Assembly (NCBI GenBank): GCA_027489965.1
Contig: JAIXZA010000131.1
Span: forward strand, 18,418-82,417
Source of the DNA: Verrucomicrobiaceae bacterium
GTDB taxonomy: Bacteria > Verrucomicrobiota > Verrucomicrobiia > Verrucomicrobiales > Verrucomicrobiaceae
DNA length: 64,000 nt
Direction: 5' to 3'
Made by a program: the position numbers and the translations under genes. The notes under the pieces are model-generated. The model saw nothing but the letters and a program-made list of their open reading frames with translations. It was not told the DNA's origin and made no database searches. Within the stretch, counting starts at the first letter, position 1, and each line of letters opens with the position of its first letter. This document shows positions 44,656-55,208 of this stretch, piece by piece.

Positions 44656-47600
44656 ATGCGCCTAAATCAAACCCTTTGGCTCACATGCCTTATTGCCCTT
44701 GCTTGCTTGCTGGGCATCTACCTTTCTGCGCCTAGCAATTTAGCGCCTAAATTCGCTAAGCCAGAATCACGCCCGGCTGCTGAAAAAGTAGCTCACGTAG
44801 AAGTGCCATTAAAGCAGACGGCTTCACTTCCAAAGGCTGAATCAACAGCAGTCACGCAGGTTTCAAGTGATGTCCTAGAACGCTTTGATCACTGGACGAA
44901 AAACTACCTTCAAGCCAAGGAAACTGAAAAGGCAGACCTAATCGCCAAAGGCCAGAAGCTGGCTAAAGAACGTCGCCCAGTTTTTAAGGCGCTGATCATT
45001 GAAAATCCGCGTGAGGCCATCCAGAAGGCGGTGCCGATGGTGGTGAGGCAGAATTTGCCGCCAGAGATTGTTTCGCTGTTGGAGAAGCGAATGAACCATG
45101 TCGGGGCCATTCGCGTAATGCAGGGCGTGCCGCTGGATCGGAATGATCCGCCGGTGCCGACTTACCGGGAGGTGGAGTTGGAAAAGGGCGGGACGTATCG
45201 TGCTTATGTATATGGCGAGAGGGCGAATAAGCTGACTTGGACGGCTGGGGCTTCCGTCAACGGCGTGGCCATGGACTCTGAGTTTGCTATCAGCGATGAC
45301 CCAACACGGAGGCTAGAGGTGGGTGAGCGGCTGCCAGAAGGTAAAACAGTCATCGCCAGCTGCCCTGTTTCTGGAAAGTCGGTCGTCGATCCTAAAGATG
45401 TGCCCGCTGTCGTGCCTGAGAACCTGCCAGCCGTCGAGACGCCGACGCAGATCATCACGTTCTGCGATGGCTCACACATCGCGGTTCAAAATCAGACGAT
45501 CTTGTATGGTGAAGGTGTGACGGGCGGGTCGTTTGCGTTTTCGGGTATTTTGCCGGGCTCGCCGACTTCGTCGCTGGGCCAGGTGAAGGTCATCGTGTTG
45601 AATGTAACGTATGCGGATCAAAACGCGCTGCCTTCCACGGAGTCGCGGCTGTATGCGACGCTGCGGGATGTGGCGGATCATTATTCAAAGGCCTCGTATG
45701 GTCGGCTGTCGCTCACGGGGGTGGTGGCACCGCCGATCAAACTACCGCACAATGAGGCATGGTATGTGAATCGAGATACGAGCAATGGCGGCGACATCGG
45801 CGGCACGGGCATCTCCATGGCGGATGCTCGGGCAGAGGCACGCAAGCTGGGCTTCGACTGGAATGATTACGACTGCACAGTGATGCGGCACAATGGAGGA
45901 CCGGGCAGCTACGGCGGACTCGGCGGCGGCAATACGGTGTGGTGCCGCAGTGATGATGTGGGCCTGTGGGCGCATGAGATCGGTCATGCGTTTGGTCTGG
46001 GACACTCGAACTTCTGGGATACTGCCGGCACGAGCAGCATCGGCAACGGCGCGAATCAGGAATACGGCGACATCTACGACATCATGGGTGGCTCATCCCT
46101 GGGCGGTCAGTACAATGCCCAGGCAAAAACGCAGGTGCGCTGGCTGCCGCAGTCCTTCATCCAGCCGGTGACGCAGAGCGGGCTGTATCGCATCTATGCC
46201 TTTGACCAGGGTGCTCTCGATGCCTCGAAACGCTATGCCATGACGATCCTCAAAGACACACAGCGCACTTACTGGGGCATGGTGAGGTCATTGTTTGACT
46301 CAAATCCCTTCATGAAAAGTGGCTTCGAGCTGGGTTGGCGCTTTCCGAATGGCGGTGGCGGGAATTTCCAGCTTATCGATACGACGAACGGCTCGCCTTA
46401 CGGCAAAACGGATGCGGCGATCTCTCTTGGGGCCACGTTTTCAGACACAGAGAGCGGCATTCATTTCACCACGGTGGCGGCGAGTGATGTGCCGCGCTAC
46501 ATCGACGTGCAGGTGAACCTCGGCAGCTTCCCCACGAACAATCCGCCGACGATGACGCTAGCTGCCAGCGCGGAGGTGATCCCGCTGAATGGCACGGTGA
46601 CTTTCACCGCGACGGCGAATGATGCAGACAGTGATCCGCTGGCCTTTAACTGGCAGCACTTCGGCGGCGGCACGCAGATCGTCTCGCCGAACTCAAATGT
46701 GATGACGCGGCAGTTTCCCACAGCGGGCAGCTACATTGTGACCTGCACGGTGAGTGACATGAAGGGCGGCACGGTGACGCGGAATAAGCTGATCACCGTG
46801 GGCACCGTGACGACGTTCAATATCAGTGGGCGCGTGACCTTGCTGGGGGAAGGGCTTTCGGATGTGGTAGTGACAGCTAATAATGCGAACGGTGTCATCA
46901 GCGATGCCGACGGCTACTTCACCATCCCCGGCCTCTCGGCGAACACCTACACGCTCACGCCGCTACTTTACGGCTACTCGTTTAGCGAGTTGTTCAATAA
47001 CACTATCACGGTGGGGCCGAGCTTCAGCGGTGCGTTGTTCGAGGCCACGGCTCAGAGCGTGGTGACGCTCTCTACGCCCACGCCGAATGCGAATGAAGGC
47101 CCAGTGGCTGCGGGCACCATCCGCCTCACTCGCACAGGTGACATCTCGCAGGATCTCGTGGTGAATGTGAACTCGGCCATTGGCAGTGCTACTCTCAGCA
47201 CAGACTACACGCTCACGCCGAGTTATGCGACGGGTTCGCTGGGTTTTAGCACCTTCACCATTCTGGCAAACTCGGCCACTCTAGACATCGCAGTGACGCC
47301 AGTCGTCGATGCGAGTAGCGAAGGACCAGAGACGGTGATTTTGCAACTCGGCCCTGGCAATGGCTACCTCGTTGGCTCGGCTTCGACAGCGACAGTGGTG
47401 ATCGCAGATGATGACACGACTTTGCCGAAAGTGAGCCTCACATCGACGCGGAACTCGGTGATGGAAAACATCGCCACGCCAGGGCTTTTGACGATCACGC
47501 GAGCTGTGGCCACAGCATCGCCGCTGACGGTGAATTACGCTGTCACTGGCACAGCGGTGAGTGGCAGTGATTTCACGGCCTTGAGCGGTAGCGTGGTCAT

Positions 47601-50600
47601 TCCGGCCAATTCAGCCTCCGCGACGGTCGATGTGACCCCGTTGAATGATTCGATCTCCGAATCGCTGGAGACCATGATCGTGACTTTGAGCACGAATGCG
47701 GCCTACATCATTGATCCGCTCGCCGCCACGGGCACGGTGACGCTTTACGATGATGATCTGCAAACGATTAACGTCACCGCGAGTGATAGCACGGCCACAG
47801 AGATCAATCTGACGGCTCCAAGCGCAGCGGCGGACACGGGCACCTTTCTCATCACTCGCAGCGGCGACACGGCGGCTGCGCTGACGGTTTATTATGCCTT
47901 CAGCGGCGTCACGGGTAGCGGCGTGATGGCGCTGCATGGCGCGGACTATGAGTGGATGCCCGGTGTGGTGCAGATCCCCGCAGGTCAAAGCGCCGCCGCC
48001 ATCACCATCGTGCCGCGTTTTGACGGCCAGGGCGAAGGGCCGGAGCAGGTCGTGCTGAATCTGGGTGCCAATGCCACAAATTACCTCCTCGGCAGCAGCG
48101 CCACCGCCACGATCACCATCAATGACAACCCTGCCGATACGCCCTACATCGAGGTGGTGAATACCGCGAACGGCGTGGAGCCTTCGACGAACGCAAACTT
48201 CCGCTTAACGCTGCGGGGGGATGCCGACGACACGCCTGTGGGAGTGAATTTCACCCTCGGCGGCACAGCCACGAATGGCACGGACTACGATGTGCTCGGC
48301 TGGTGGATCCTGCAAAGCTCCGGCAGCACGGAAAACCTCCGCGCCATCTGGGCCGCAGACGCCACGAACCTCTGGGCCGTGGGTGACAATGGCACCATCC
48401 TCAAAGGCGATGGCACGGCATGGACCGCGCAGACCAGCGGCACCACGCAGCATCTGCGCGCCGTGTGGGGCACGAGTGTGACGAATCTGTGGGCCGTGGG
48501 CGACAATGGCATCATTCTAAAAGGCGATGGCACGAACTGGACTGAGCAGACTAGCGGCAGCACAAACACGCTTCGCGGCGTGTGGGGCAGCAGTGGCACG
48601 AATGTCTTCGCCGTCGGTGATGGCGGCACCATTTTGCGGAGCACAAATGGCACTTCATGGTCGGCGATGACCAGCGGCATCACCACTCATCTCCGTGCCG
48701 TGCATGGCAGTGGTGCAAGCAATGTGTGGGCCGTGGGTGATGGCGGTGCGGTGCGGTTTTGGAATGGTACGACGTGGGGATCGCAAACCTCCGGCGTCAC
48801 CACACAGCTCAATGCCGTCTTTGCCGTGAATGCGACGAACATCTGGGCTGTGGGCACAGGCGGCGTGGTGCGCAAAGGCAGCGGCACCACCTGGGCAGGC
48901 CAGACCTCTGCCAGTAGCTCGGACTTGAATGCCGTGTGGGCGGCGAGCACGACGAGCCTGCTCGCCAGCGGGGCCATGAGCGCCCAGATGGTCAGCACGA
49001 ATGGCACGAACTGGTCGAACGTGAACCTCAGCGCCATCGGCACCTTCAACAGCGTCTTTGGCACCAGCAGCACGATTGGTTGGGCCGTCGGTGATGGCGG
49101 AGTGATCTTCAAACGCGATAGCGTTACCGCCACCGCGATACCAAACGGCGTGGTGATTCCACGCGGTGCCACCACCTTTGATCTGGCTCCACGCACGAAG
49201 GACGATACCGACCTCGAAGACATGGAGAGCATCACTTTGACCATGACGCCCGGAGCAACCTATCAGACCTTCCCCGGCAGCGCCTCCACCAGCGCCTGGC
49301 TGCGTGACAATGACAACGTGAACACCCTCGTCGTGGACACGCAAGTAGGCACCGGCGGTGCGATTAATGTCAATGAAGGCACCGTGAGCAATCCCACGAA
49401 GTTTTACATCTCGCGCCTCGGTGCCACGACGGCTGCCGTGACCGTGAACATCACCTACAGCGGCACCGCCACAATGACTGCCGACTACACCGCACCTGCC
49501 AGCGTAACGATCCCCGCAGGTGCCACTGGCGTGGATGTGCCCGTGACCATCATCAATGACACGCTCTTTGAAGGCACCGAGACGATCCTCTTTGAATTCG
49601 CTACTGGAAGCTACTCACGCGGACCTAGCGCGGTGATGTACATCACAGACAATGACACCGCCACGGGCACCATCGCCTTCAATGCACCCAGCTCATCGGC
49701 TCAGGAAAATGTAGGTGCGGTGAACATCCCGGTCACGCTTTCCACCGCGCAGGCCGGTGATGTGACGGTGGAATATCAAACGAGTGGCAGCACCAACGGC
49801 AGCAATGCCTCCTTCAGCACGCGTGCAGTGCCGTATTGGGTTCGTGTGGTGAAGACCGGCAACACGATTGCCTATTTCCAATCCAACGACGGTACCACAT
49901 GGACGCAGCGCGGCGCAAACGTAACCGTGAGCACGCTGGGCAATGATTACCTCGCCGGGCTGGCCTTTGCGCCGGGATCGACAACGCAGTTCACGGCAGT
50001 GATGGATAACCTCACCGTCAGCAATGGCAGCGGCAGCCTCGGCGCGGAGGTTGTTGCAAACATCGGCACCGTCACCGGCGGCAGCAGCGTCGCCAGTGGT
50101 GTCTATACTTTCACCAGCTCAGGCAACGGCCTCAGCAACACCACGAGTGACAATTTCCGCTACGTCTATGTGCCGGTCACCGGCTCCGCGAACTGCACCA
50201 TCACCGCCCGCGTCGTCAGCAATGGCAATGTAAGCACCAGTTCCCGCGCAGGCGTCATGCTGCGCTCCAGCATCGCGGCAAACAGCGTCCACGCCTCCGC
50301 CTTTGGCACCGGTGCCGCAACGGGGGATTATCTCACGCTGCAACGCACCACGACGGGTGGCACGGCCACACTCAGCGCCAGCTTCACCAGCCTCCTCCTG
50401 CCGATGTGGGTGCGTACTGTGCGAACTAGCGATGTGTTCACGCAGTCTGTGTCACGCGATGGCCTGACGTGGACGAATTTCTCCGTAGCTCCGAGCATCG
50501 CCTTCGGGCAAAAAATCCTCGCTGGACTCGCGGTTTCAGCGCAGGGCGATGGGCAGATCGCCACGGCCACCTTTGACAATGTCACGCTCGGCGGAGTGCC

Positions 50601-53600
50601 CGTCACCACGCTCGGAGGCCGCACCATCGGCTTTGTCGATGCGCAGGGCAGTGAAAGCCTCAGCAGCGGCGTGTGGACGGTGAATGGCAGCGGCGCAAGC
50701 ATCGGCGGCAGCAATGACGAGGCGCATTTCCCCAGCACGGAGGTCAGTGGTGATTTCACCATCATCGCCCGCATCACTTCGCTCACCGGCGGCGGTAGCA
50801 GTGCGCAGGCGGGCATCATGGTGCGGGATGATCGCACGCATTACGCCAGATGCGTCCATACCGGCTGGGTGAAAAACAACACCGTCGAGCAGCGCTACCG
50901 CCTGCAAAGCAACACGACGGCCTTTGGCTCCGGCGTGGATTACATGATGCCTGCGGGCGTTTTGACCATCCCCGCAGGTCAAACGACTGGAAACATCCCT
51001 CTCACCATCATCAACGACACCATCGACGAGCCGGACAACCTCGTGACGATCCAATTGCAAAACGCTCGTGGAGCCAACATCGGCACCAACGGCTTCCACG
51101 GCCTCACCATCATCGATGACGAAAATCCGCCCGCTAATCCCTTTGTCGGCTTTGCGATGGCTGCGAGCAGTGTCGTGGAAAACGCAGGCACCGCGCAGAT
51201 CGCCGTCGCTTTGAGCACGCCAGCCACCACGACATGCAGCCTGGACTTTATCATCACGGACGGCAGCGCCACGCAGCCCGGCGATTACACCACCACGACG
51301 GGCACGCTCAGCTTTGCCGCTGGTGAGAGCGTGAAATTCATCAACCTGCCGATCACCGATGACGCCGTGCTCGAAACGACCGAAAACCTCACCATCACCC
51401 TCGTCAATCCGGCCAATACAGTCCTCGGAAGCGCTTCGACGCACGCACTGACCATCACCGATGACGATTCACCCGCCGTGAGCATCGTGGCGAATGACGC
51501 CAGCGCCACGGAAGCCGGAGATGCAGGCCAGTTCACCCTCACCCGCACCGGCGACACCACGAACGCGCTCGCTGTCACACTCAGCCGCACCGGCACCGCC
51601 GCCAACACCACGGACTACGCCAACATCAACACCGCCCAGACCATCCCAGCGGGATCAGCGAGCGTGACGGTGAATGTCTTGCCCGTTCAAGACACGGCGA
51701 ACGAAGGCAATGAAACCGTCATCCTCACCGTGGCAGCAGGCAGCGGCTACGTCATCGGCACACCATCGAGCGCCACCGTGACCATCGCCGATGATGATCG
51801 CAGCACCGTCACCATCACCGCGAATGATCCGACCGCCTCCGAGACGGCTGGAAACCCCGGCCAGTTCACCATCACCCGCACCGCGCCGACCAATGGGGCC
51901 CTCACCGTCAATGTCACCGTCGCAGGCACCGCTACCAACACCACCGACTACGCGAATGTTCCCTCCACCGTCGCCTTCGTCAGTGGTGATGTCTCCAAGA
52001 CCATCAACATCACGCCAGTGAACGATAGCGCCATCGAGGGACCGGAAGACGTCACTCTCTCACTTGGCAGCGGTACTTACGACATCGGCGCGGCCTCTTT
52101 CGCCAATGTCACCATCGTGGACAATGATATCCCGCCCACCGTCTTCATCGACAGCCCAGCGTCCCCTGGACCACTCATCGCCGCGACCAATGGCGTCATC
52201 GTCAGTGCGCAAGTCAACGATGACGGCACACCTTCACCGCTCACAACGACTTGGAACTGCGTCAGCGGCCCTGGCCTCGCCACCATCGAATCACCCAATG
52301 CCACGACTACCGCCGTGACCTTCTCCGCGCCAGGAACCTACGTTTTGCGCATCAGCGTCACGGACGGGCAATTCACCGTGAGTGACCAAGCCACCGTGGT
52401 GATCGGCAGTGGCCTCGTCGCCTCAAATTGGATCACACAAGACCTCGGACCGTCCTCCGCACGTCGAGGCCAAGGACTCGAGTATGGCGGTCTTTTCAGC
52501 CAAACAGGCACTGGAGTTGGTTATGCCGCCACCGCGAGCGATCAGGCCCACATCATGGTCCGCAGCGCCATCGGCGATGGCAGTGTCGTGGCGCGGTTGA
52601 CGAGCTTTTCCAGCACCGCTGCCCTCGCAGGCGTCACCATCCGTGACTCGCTCGCCAGAGGCTCGAATCGTGCCGTTTTGGGTTTCGTGCCCGGCACCGG
52701 GCTTCAATTTCGCACGCGAGCTGCCAGCGGCAATGACATCGTCGTCACCGCCACCGCACCCGCGTTGCCTTTCTATCTCAAGCTCGACCGCAACTCGACC
52801 ACCAACGAGATCAGCGCCAGCTCCAGTAGTGATGGGACCAACTGGACCGCGGTGGGCACCCCTGTGGTCATCCCGCTGCTGAACACAGATGCTCACTACG
52901 GCCTCACCACCACCAGCAACAGCGCCTCCAGCAGTGCCACCGCCCTCTTTGATAACGTCACGCTTACCCCAGCGCCGACCGGCCCAGCTTTGGTCAATGA
53001 AGACAGCGGCACCGCGCCGAACACCGCCGGCAGCGCCACCTTTGATGGCACTACTTACACCGTCAACGGCCCGACCAGCGGCTACTTCTACGGCTGGCAG
53101 TACTTTGGCGACATGGTCATCACCACGCGGCTGAATACTTTCACCTCCGGCGCCGGTAGCAGCAGTGGCGGCATCCGCATCGCGGAGAGCATCGAAGGCG
53201 GAGCCCAGCTCCACCTCGGCCGCATGCCCACAGGTGCCTACAGCGGCTACTATTGGACAAATCTCGCTGGTGGCAACGGCGGCGGCGTTCCCAGCGGCAT
53301 CAGTGCAGGAAACTGGATGCGCATTGTCCGCCGTGGCAACAGCGTCACCGGCTTCCGCGCCACTCACAACACCAGCACGAATGGCCCGAATGCCTGGACT
53401 CAGATCGGCCAGCCACAGACCATCATCATGACCACGCCCGTGTGGGTCGGCTTCTTCGTCAACAACTCCAGCGGAGCCACCGGCACGCAAAACACCTGCA
53501 CCTTTACCAGCCTCAGCATCACCGCCCTCAACAGAGCCCCCATTGTCTCCGCCACCGCCAGTGGAAGCATCACACCGATCTCTCTCGACGGCACCATCAC

Positions 53601-54180
53601 CGATGACAGCCTGCCCGCCGCCTTCACGAGCCTCTGGACACGCCGCAGCGGTCCTCTCGGCATTAACCTTGCCAATGTCAGCCTGACAGACACCACGGCC
53701 ACACTCACCGAAAGTGGCAGCTTTGGTCTGCGGCTCACGGCGGATGATACCGGCACAAAGTCCTTCTTTGATCTGAACTTCACCAGCTACACCACACCCT
53801 TTGCCAAATGGCTAGACACTAGCAACACTGGCAACGAAAACAACCAACTCGCAGAGGCTGCCCTGGACGCTGACGGTGATGGACTCGTGAACCTGCTCGA
53901 ATACGCCATCGGCAGCAATGGCACCATCAGCAGTGCCAATCCACAAGTGAGCAGCCTGGCGCCAATCAGTGCGGACACCTACCTACGCCTCAGCATCCCG
54001 AAAAACCCCGACGCAACCGACGTCACCTTTACGGTCGAAGCCTGCAGCGATCTTACCTCCTGGAGCAGCGCCGGGCTCGTGATCGAAACCAACACAAGCA
54101 CCCAACTCACCGTCCGTGACAACGTCCCATCCGGCCCCGGCGTGAAGCGTTTCATGCGGGTTAAAGTCACACGTCCTTAA
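44656..54180 (+). CDS. Giant surface metalloprotease with nine Calx-beta domains and inserted propeller (paralogue 2)
   Basis: 3174 residues. It follows the architecture of the gene at 31033 domain by domain: N-terminal anchor, proregion, zinc protease with HEIGHAFGLGH at 440-450 and DIMGG Met-turn, PKD-like (about 629-715), carboxypeptidase-regulatory-like (721-797), nine Calx-beta, PKD-like, two concanavalin-like, PKD-like, and the DADGDGLVNLLEYA C-terminal module. Two domains are inserted in Calx-beta repeats: a concanavalin-like block in repeat 6, as in the paralogue, and a seven-repeat propeller in repeat 4 (about 1216-1491), absent from the paralogue. The extra length of 261 residues is about the size of the propeller. 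The last 60 residues are almost identical between paralogues. Confidence 0.85.
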   Translation: MRLNQTLWLTCLIALACLLGIYLSAPSNLAPKFAKPESRPAAEKVAHVEVPLKQTASLPKAESTAVTQVSSDVLERFDHWTKNYLQAKETEKADLIAKGQKLAKERRPVFKALIIENPREAIQKAVPMVVRQNLPPEIVSLLEKRMNHVGAIRVMQGVPLDRNDPPVPTYREVELEKGGTYRAYVYGERANKLTWTAGASVNGVAMDSEFAISDDPTRRLEVGERLPEGKTVIASCPVSGKSVVDPKDVPAVVPENLPAVETPTQIITFCDGSHIAVQNQTILYGEGVTGGSFAFSGILPGSPTSSLGQVKVIVLNVTYADQNALPSTESRLYATLRDVADHYSKASYGRLSLTGVVAPPIKLPHNEAWYVNRDTSNGGDIGGTGISMADARAEARKLGFDWNDYDCTVMRHNGGPGSYGGLGGGNTVWCRSDDVGLWAHEIGHAFGLGHSNFWDTAGTSSIGNGANQEYGDIYDIMGGSSLGGQYNAQAKTQVRWLPQSFIQPVTQSGLYRIYAFDQGALDASKRYAMTILKDTQRTYWGMVRSLFDSNPFMKSGFELGWRFPNGGGGNFQLIDTTNGSPYGKTDAAISLGATFSDTESGIHFTTVAASDVPRYIDVQVNLGSFPTNNPPTMTLAASAEVIPLNGTVTFTATANDADSDPLAFNWQHFGGGTQIVSPNSNVMTRQFPTAGSYIVTCTVSDMKGGTVTRNKLITVGTVTTFNISGRVTLLGEGLSDVVVTANNANGVISDADGYFTIPGLSANTYTLTPLLYGYSFSELFNNTITVGPSFSGALFEATAQSVVTLSTPTPNANEGPVAAGTIRLTRTGDISQDLVVNVNSAIGSATLSTDYTLTPSYATGSLGFSTFTILANSATLDIAVTPVVDASSEGPETVILQLGPGNGYLVGSASTATVVIADDDTTLPKVSLTSTRNSVMENIATPGLLTITRAVATASPLTVNYAVTGTAVSGSDFTALSGSVVIPANSASATVDVTPLNDSISESLETMIVTLSTNAAYIIDPLAATGTVTLYDDDLQTINVTASDSTATEINLTAPSAAADTGTFLITRSGDTAAALTVYYAFSGVTGSGVMALHGADYEWMPGVVQIPAGQSAAAITIVPRFDGQGEGPEQVVLNLGANATNYLLGSSATATITINDNPADTPYIEVVNTANGVEPSTNANFRLTLRGDADDTPVGVNFTLGGTATNGTDYDVLGWWILQSSGSTENLRAIWAADATNLWAVGDNGTILKGDGTAWTAQTSGTTQHLRAVWGTSVTNLWAVGDNGIILKGDGTNWTEQTSGSTNTLRGVWGSSGTNVFAVGDGGTILRSTNGTSWSAMTSGITTHLRAVHGSGASNVWAVGDGGAVRFWNGTTWGSQTSGVTTQLNAVFAVNATNIWAVGTGGVVRKGSGTTWAGQTSASSSDLNAVWAASTTSLLASGAMSAQMVSTNGTNWSNVNLSAIGTFNSVFGTSSTIGWAVGDGGVIFKRDSVTATAIPNGVVIPRGATTFDLAPRTKDDTDLEDMESITLTMTPGATYQTFPGSASTSAWLRDNDNVNTLVVDTQVGTGGAINVNEGTVSNPTKFYISRLGATTAAVTVNITYSGTATMTADYTAPASVTIPAGATGVDVPVTIINDTLFEGTETILFEFATGSYSRGPSAVMYITDNDTATGTIAFNAPSSSAQENVGAVNIPVTLSTAQAGDVTVEYQTSGSTNGSNASFSTRAVPYWVRVVKTGNTIAYFQSNDGTTWTQRGANVTVSTLGNDYLAGLAFAPGSTTQFTAVMDNLTVSNGSGSLGAEVVANIGTVTGGSSVASGVYTFTSSGNGLSNTTSDNFRYVYVPVTGSANCTITARVVSNGNVSTSSRAGVMLRSSIAANSVHASAFGTGAATGDYLTLQRTTTGGTATLSASFTSLLLPMWVRTVRTSDVFTQSVSRDGLTWTNFSVAPSIAFGQKILAGLAVSAQGDGQIATATFDNVTLGGVPVTTLGGRTIGFVDAQGSESLSSGVWTVNGSGASIGGSNDEAHFPSTEVSGDFTIIARITSLTGGGSSAQAGIMVRDDRTHYARCVHTGWVKNNTVEQRYRLQSNTTAFGSGVDYMMPAGVLTIPAGQTTGNIPLTIINDTIDEPDNLVTIQLQNARGANIGTNGFHGLTIIDDENPPANPFVGFAMAASSVVENAGTAQIAVALSTPATTTCSLDFIITDGSATQPGDYTTTTGTLSFAAGESVKFINLPITDDAVLETTENLTITLVNPANTVLGSASTHALTITDDDSPAVSIVANDASATEAGDAGQFTLTRTGDTTNALAVTLSRTGTAANTTDYANINTAQTIPAGSASVTVNVLPVQDTANEGNETVILTVAAGSGYVIGTPSSATVTIADDDRSTVTITANDPTASETAGNPGQFTITRTAPTNGALTVNVTVAGTATNTTDYANVPSTVAFVSGDVSKTINITPVNDSAIEGPEDVTLSLGSGTYDIGAASFANVTIVDNDIPPTVFIDSPASPGPLIAATNGVIVSAQVNDDGTPSPLTTTWNCVSGPGLATIESPNATTTAVTFSAPGTYVLRISVTDGQFTVSDQATVVIGSGLVASNWITQDLGPSSARRGQGLEYGGLFSQTGTGVGYAATASDQAHIMVRSAIGDGSVVARLTSFSSTAALAGVTIRDSLARGSNRAVLGFVPGTGLQFRTRAASGNDIVVTATAPALPFYLKLDRNSTTNEISASSSSDGTNWTAVGTPVVIPLLNTDAHYGLTTTSNSASSSATALFDNVTLTPAPTGPALVNEDSGTAPNTAGSATFDGTTYTVNGPTSGYFYGWQYFGDMVITTRLNTFTSGAGSSSGGIRIAESIEGGAQLHLGRMPTGAYSGYYWTNLAGGNGGGVPSGISAGNWMRIVRRGNSVTGFRATHNTSTNGPNAWTQIGQPQTIIMTTPVWVGFFVNNSSGATGTQNTCTFTSLSITALNRAPIVSATASGSITPISLDGTITDDSLPAAFTSLWTRRSGPLGINLANVSLTDTTATLTESGSFGLRLTADDTGTKSFFDLNFTSYTTPFAKWLDTSNTGNENNQLAEAALDADGDGLVNLLEYAIGSNGTISSANPQVSSLAPISADTYLRLSIPKNPDATDVTFTVEACSDLTSWSSAGLVIETNTSTQLTVRDNVPSGPGVKRFMRVKVTRP
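48301..49128 (+). repeat. Seven coding repeats of about 39-41 codons forming a predicted beta-propeller
   Basis: Within the second giant gene, seven units of the pattern LRAVW-(x)n-NLWAVGDNGTILK-(x)n-W-(x)2-QTSG follow each other. The stretch opens with an isolated WWILQSSGS, which is the last strand of a unit, and ends after a unit lacking that strand, so the ring can close by strand exchange. Nucleotide similarity is highest among the first three units, suggesting recent internal duplication. Similar repeats are known from BNR/YCF48-like propellers. Confidence 0.8.
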
Positions 54181-54440
54181 AATGGACGCAGATCTCTGAC
54201 CGTAAAATCAACCGCAGGTCGGCACACTAATCACTCGGATTTAGGGGTAACCAGCCCCCGAGATGGTAGATGGCGTTTCAACATGCTGGCTCCATTCTCC
54301 GTGCTTTCACGCCCCCCCCTGTACGGACAAAAGGACTGCCCTCAGTTATCCTAGAATCAGGAATGGCTGATCACCGATTAGCGCTGCTTCCACCCTCAGG
54401 TTGCATTTGACCTGTTGGCTCGTCTCGTCAGTCTCAGTGG

Positions 54441-55136
54441 ATGTCTGACTCCACTGACTCGCCTGCTTTTTTTGCCGCTGATTTCGAATTTGCCCAGGAC
54501 TTGATAGATGGCGTTGCGACAGCTTGGCAGCGCTTTGAAGCTGAGCTGAAGCCCACCATCACAAGGAAGCTCTCAGGCCTCGGTGCCACGGCTGCGGATG
54601 CTGATGAAGTGCTCGGCATCGTGATGGAAAAGCTCTGGGCGCAGAAGAAGCTGGCAGCCTACTCAGGCTCCGGTCCCCTGAGTGGATTCCTGCGCACGAT
54701 GGCGGCCAATGCCTGGCTAGAATACCTGCGCAAACATCGCCGCATGGTGCCTGCCACAAATCTCACGAATGACGACAGCGACTCTGATCCGATGGAGCGC
54801 CTCGCCCACAATGAAGCTGCTGTGCCGCAGGAGACTCCGCTCGCACAATTGCTGCGGGATGCACTGATCTACTCACTCACGCAAGTCGATGCCGAGGCCC
54901 TACTCGTCATGCGTCTATCCTTGCTGCAAGACGTAAAGCAGCGTGATCTCTGCCTGCTCTGGGGTAGCTGCCACGAAGGCACGATCTCACGCAAAAAGCA
55001 GGAAGCCCTGGAGCAGATCCGGGAGGGAACGTTAGACTACTTGCATAAGCGAGAACCCAGTCTGCAAATCTCATGGCAAGACCTCATGGAAGCCTGCGGC
55101 GAAGGCGCAGATGCCATCCTCGGCCCCTCGATCTGA
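54441..55136 (+). CDS. ECF-type RNA polymerase sigma factor
   Basis: 231 residues. Region 2 is seen in the DADEVLGIVMEKLWAQKK helix and GSGPLSGFLRTMAANAWLEYLRKHRR read in segments; region 4 in LLVMRLSLLQDVKQRDLC followed by a helix-turn-helix around CHEGTISRKKQEALEQI. It matches the divergent sigma factors widespread in Planctomycetota and Verrucomicrobiota. About 65 residues of the C-terminus extend past the helix-turn-helix. The small gene 72 bases downstream may be its regulator. The 260 bases upstream (54181-54440) hold no gene I can support. Confidence 0.87.
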   Translation: MSDSTDSPAFFAADFEFAQDLIDGVATAWQRFEAELKPTITRKLSGLGATAADADEVLGIVMEKLWAQKKLAAYSGSGPLSGFLRTMAANAWLEYLRKHRRMVPATNLTNDDSDSDPMERLAHNEAAVPQETPLAQLLRDALIYSLTQVDAEALLVMRLSLLQDVKQRDLCLLWGSCHEGTISRKKQEALEQIREGTLDYLHKREPSLQISWQDLMEACGEGADAILGPSI

Positions 55137-55208
55137 AAAATATTTCTCCTTTCTGCGCAAGTTTCTTCCGCTCCGAGCATCTGCTGTTTGTAAATCCCCA
55201 CGACGACT

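Noticed and set aside
48301..49128. CRISPR-like periodic repeats
   Set aside because: The period is about 117-123 bases, in frame, and the units encode propeller blades; no constant short repeats with unique spacers.
50536..51444. A 302-codon minus-strand frame and similar ones at 48655-49344 and 52423-53490
   Set aside because: Antisense of repetitive Calx-beta and propeller coding DNA; composition reflects repeats rather than a protein.
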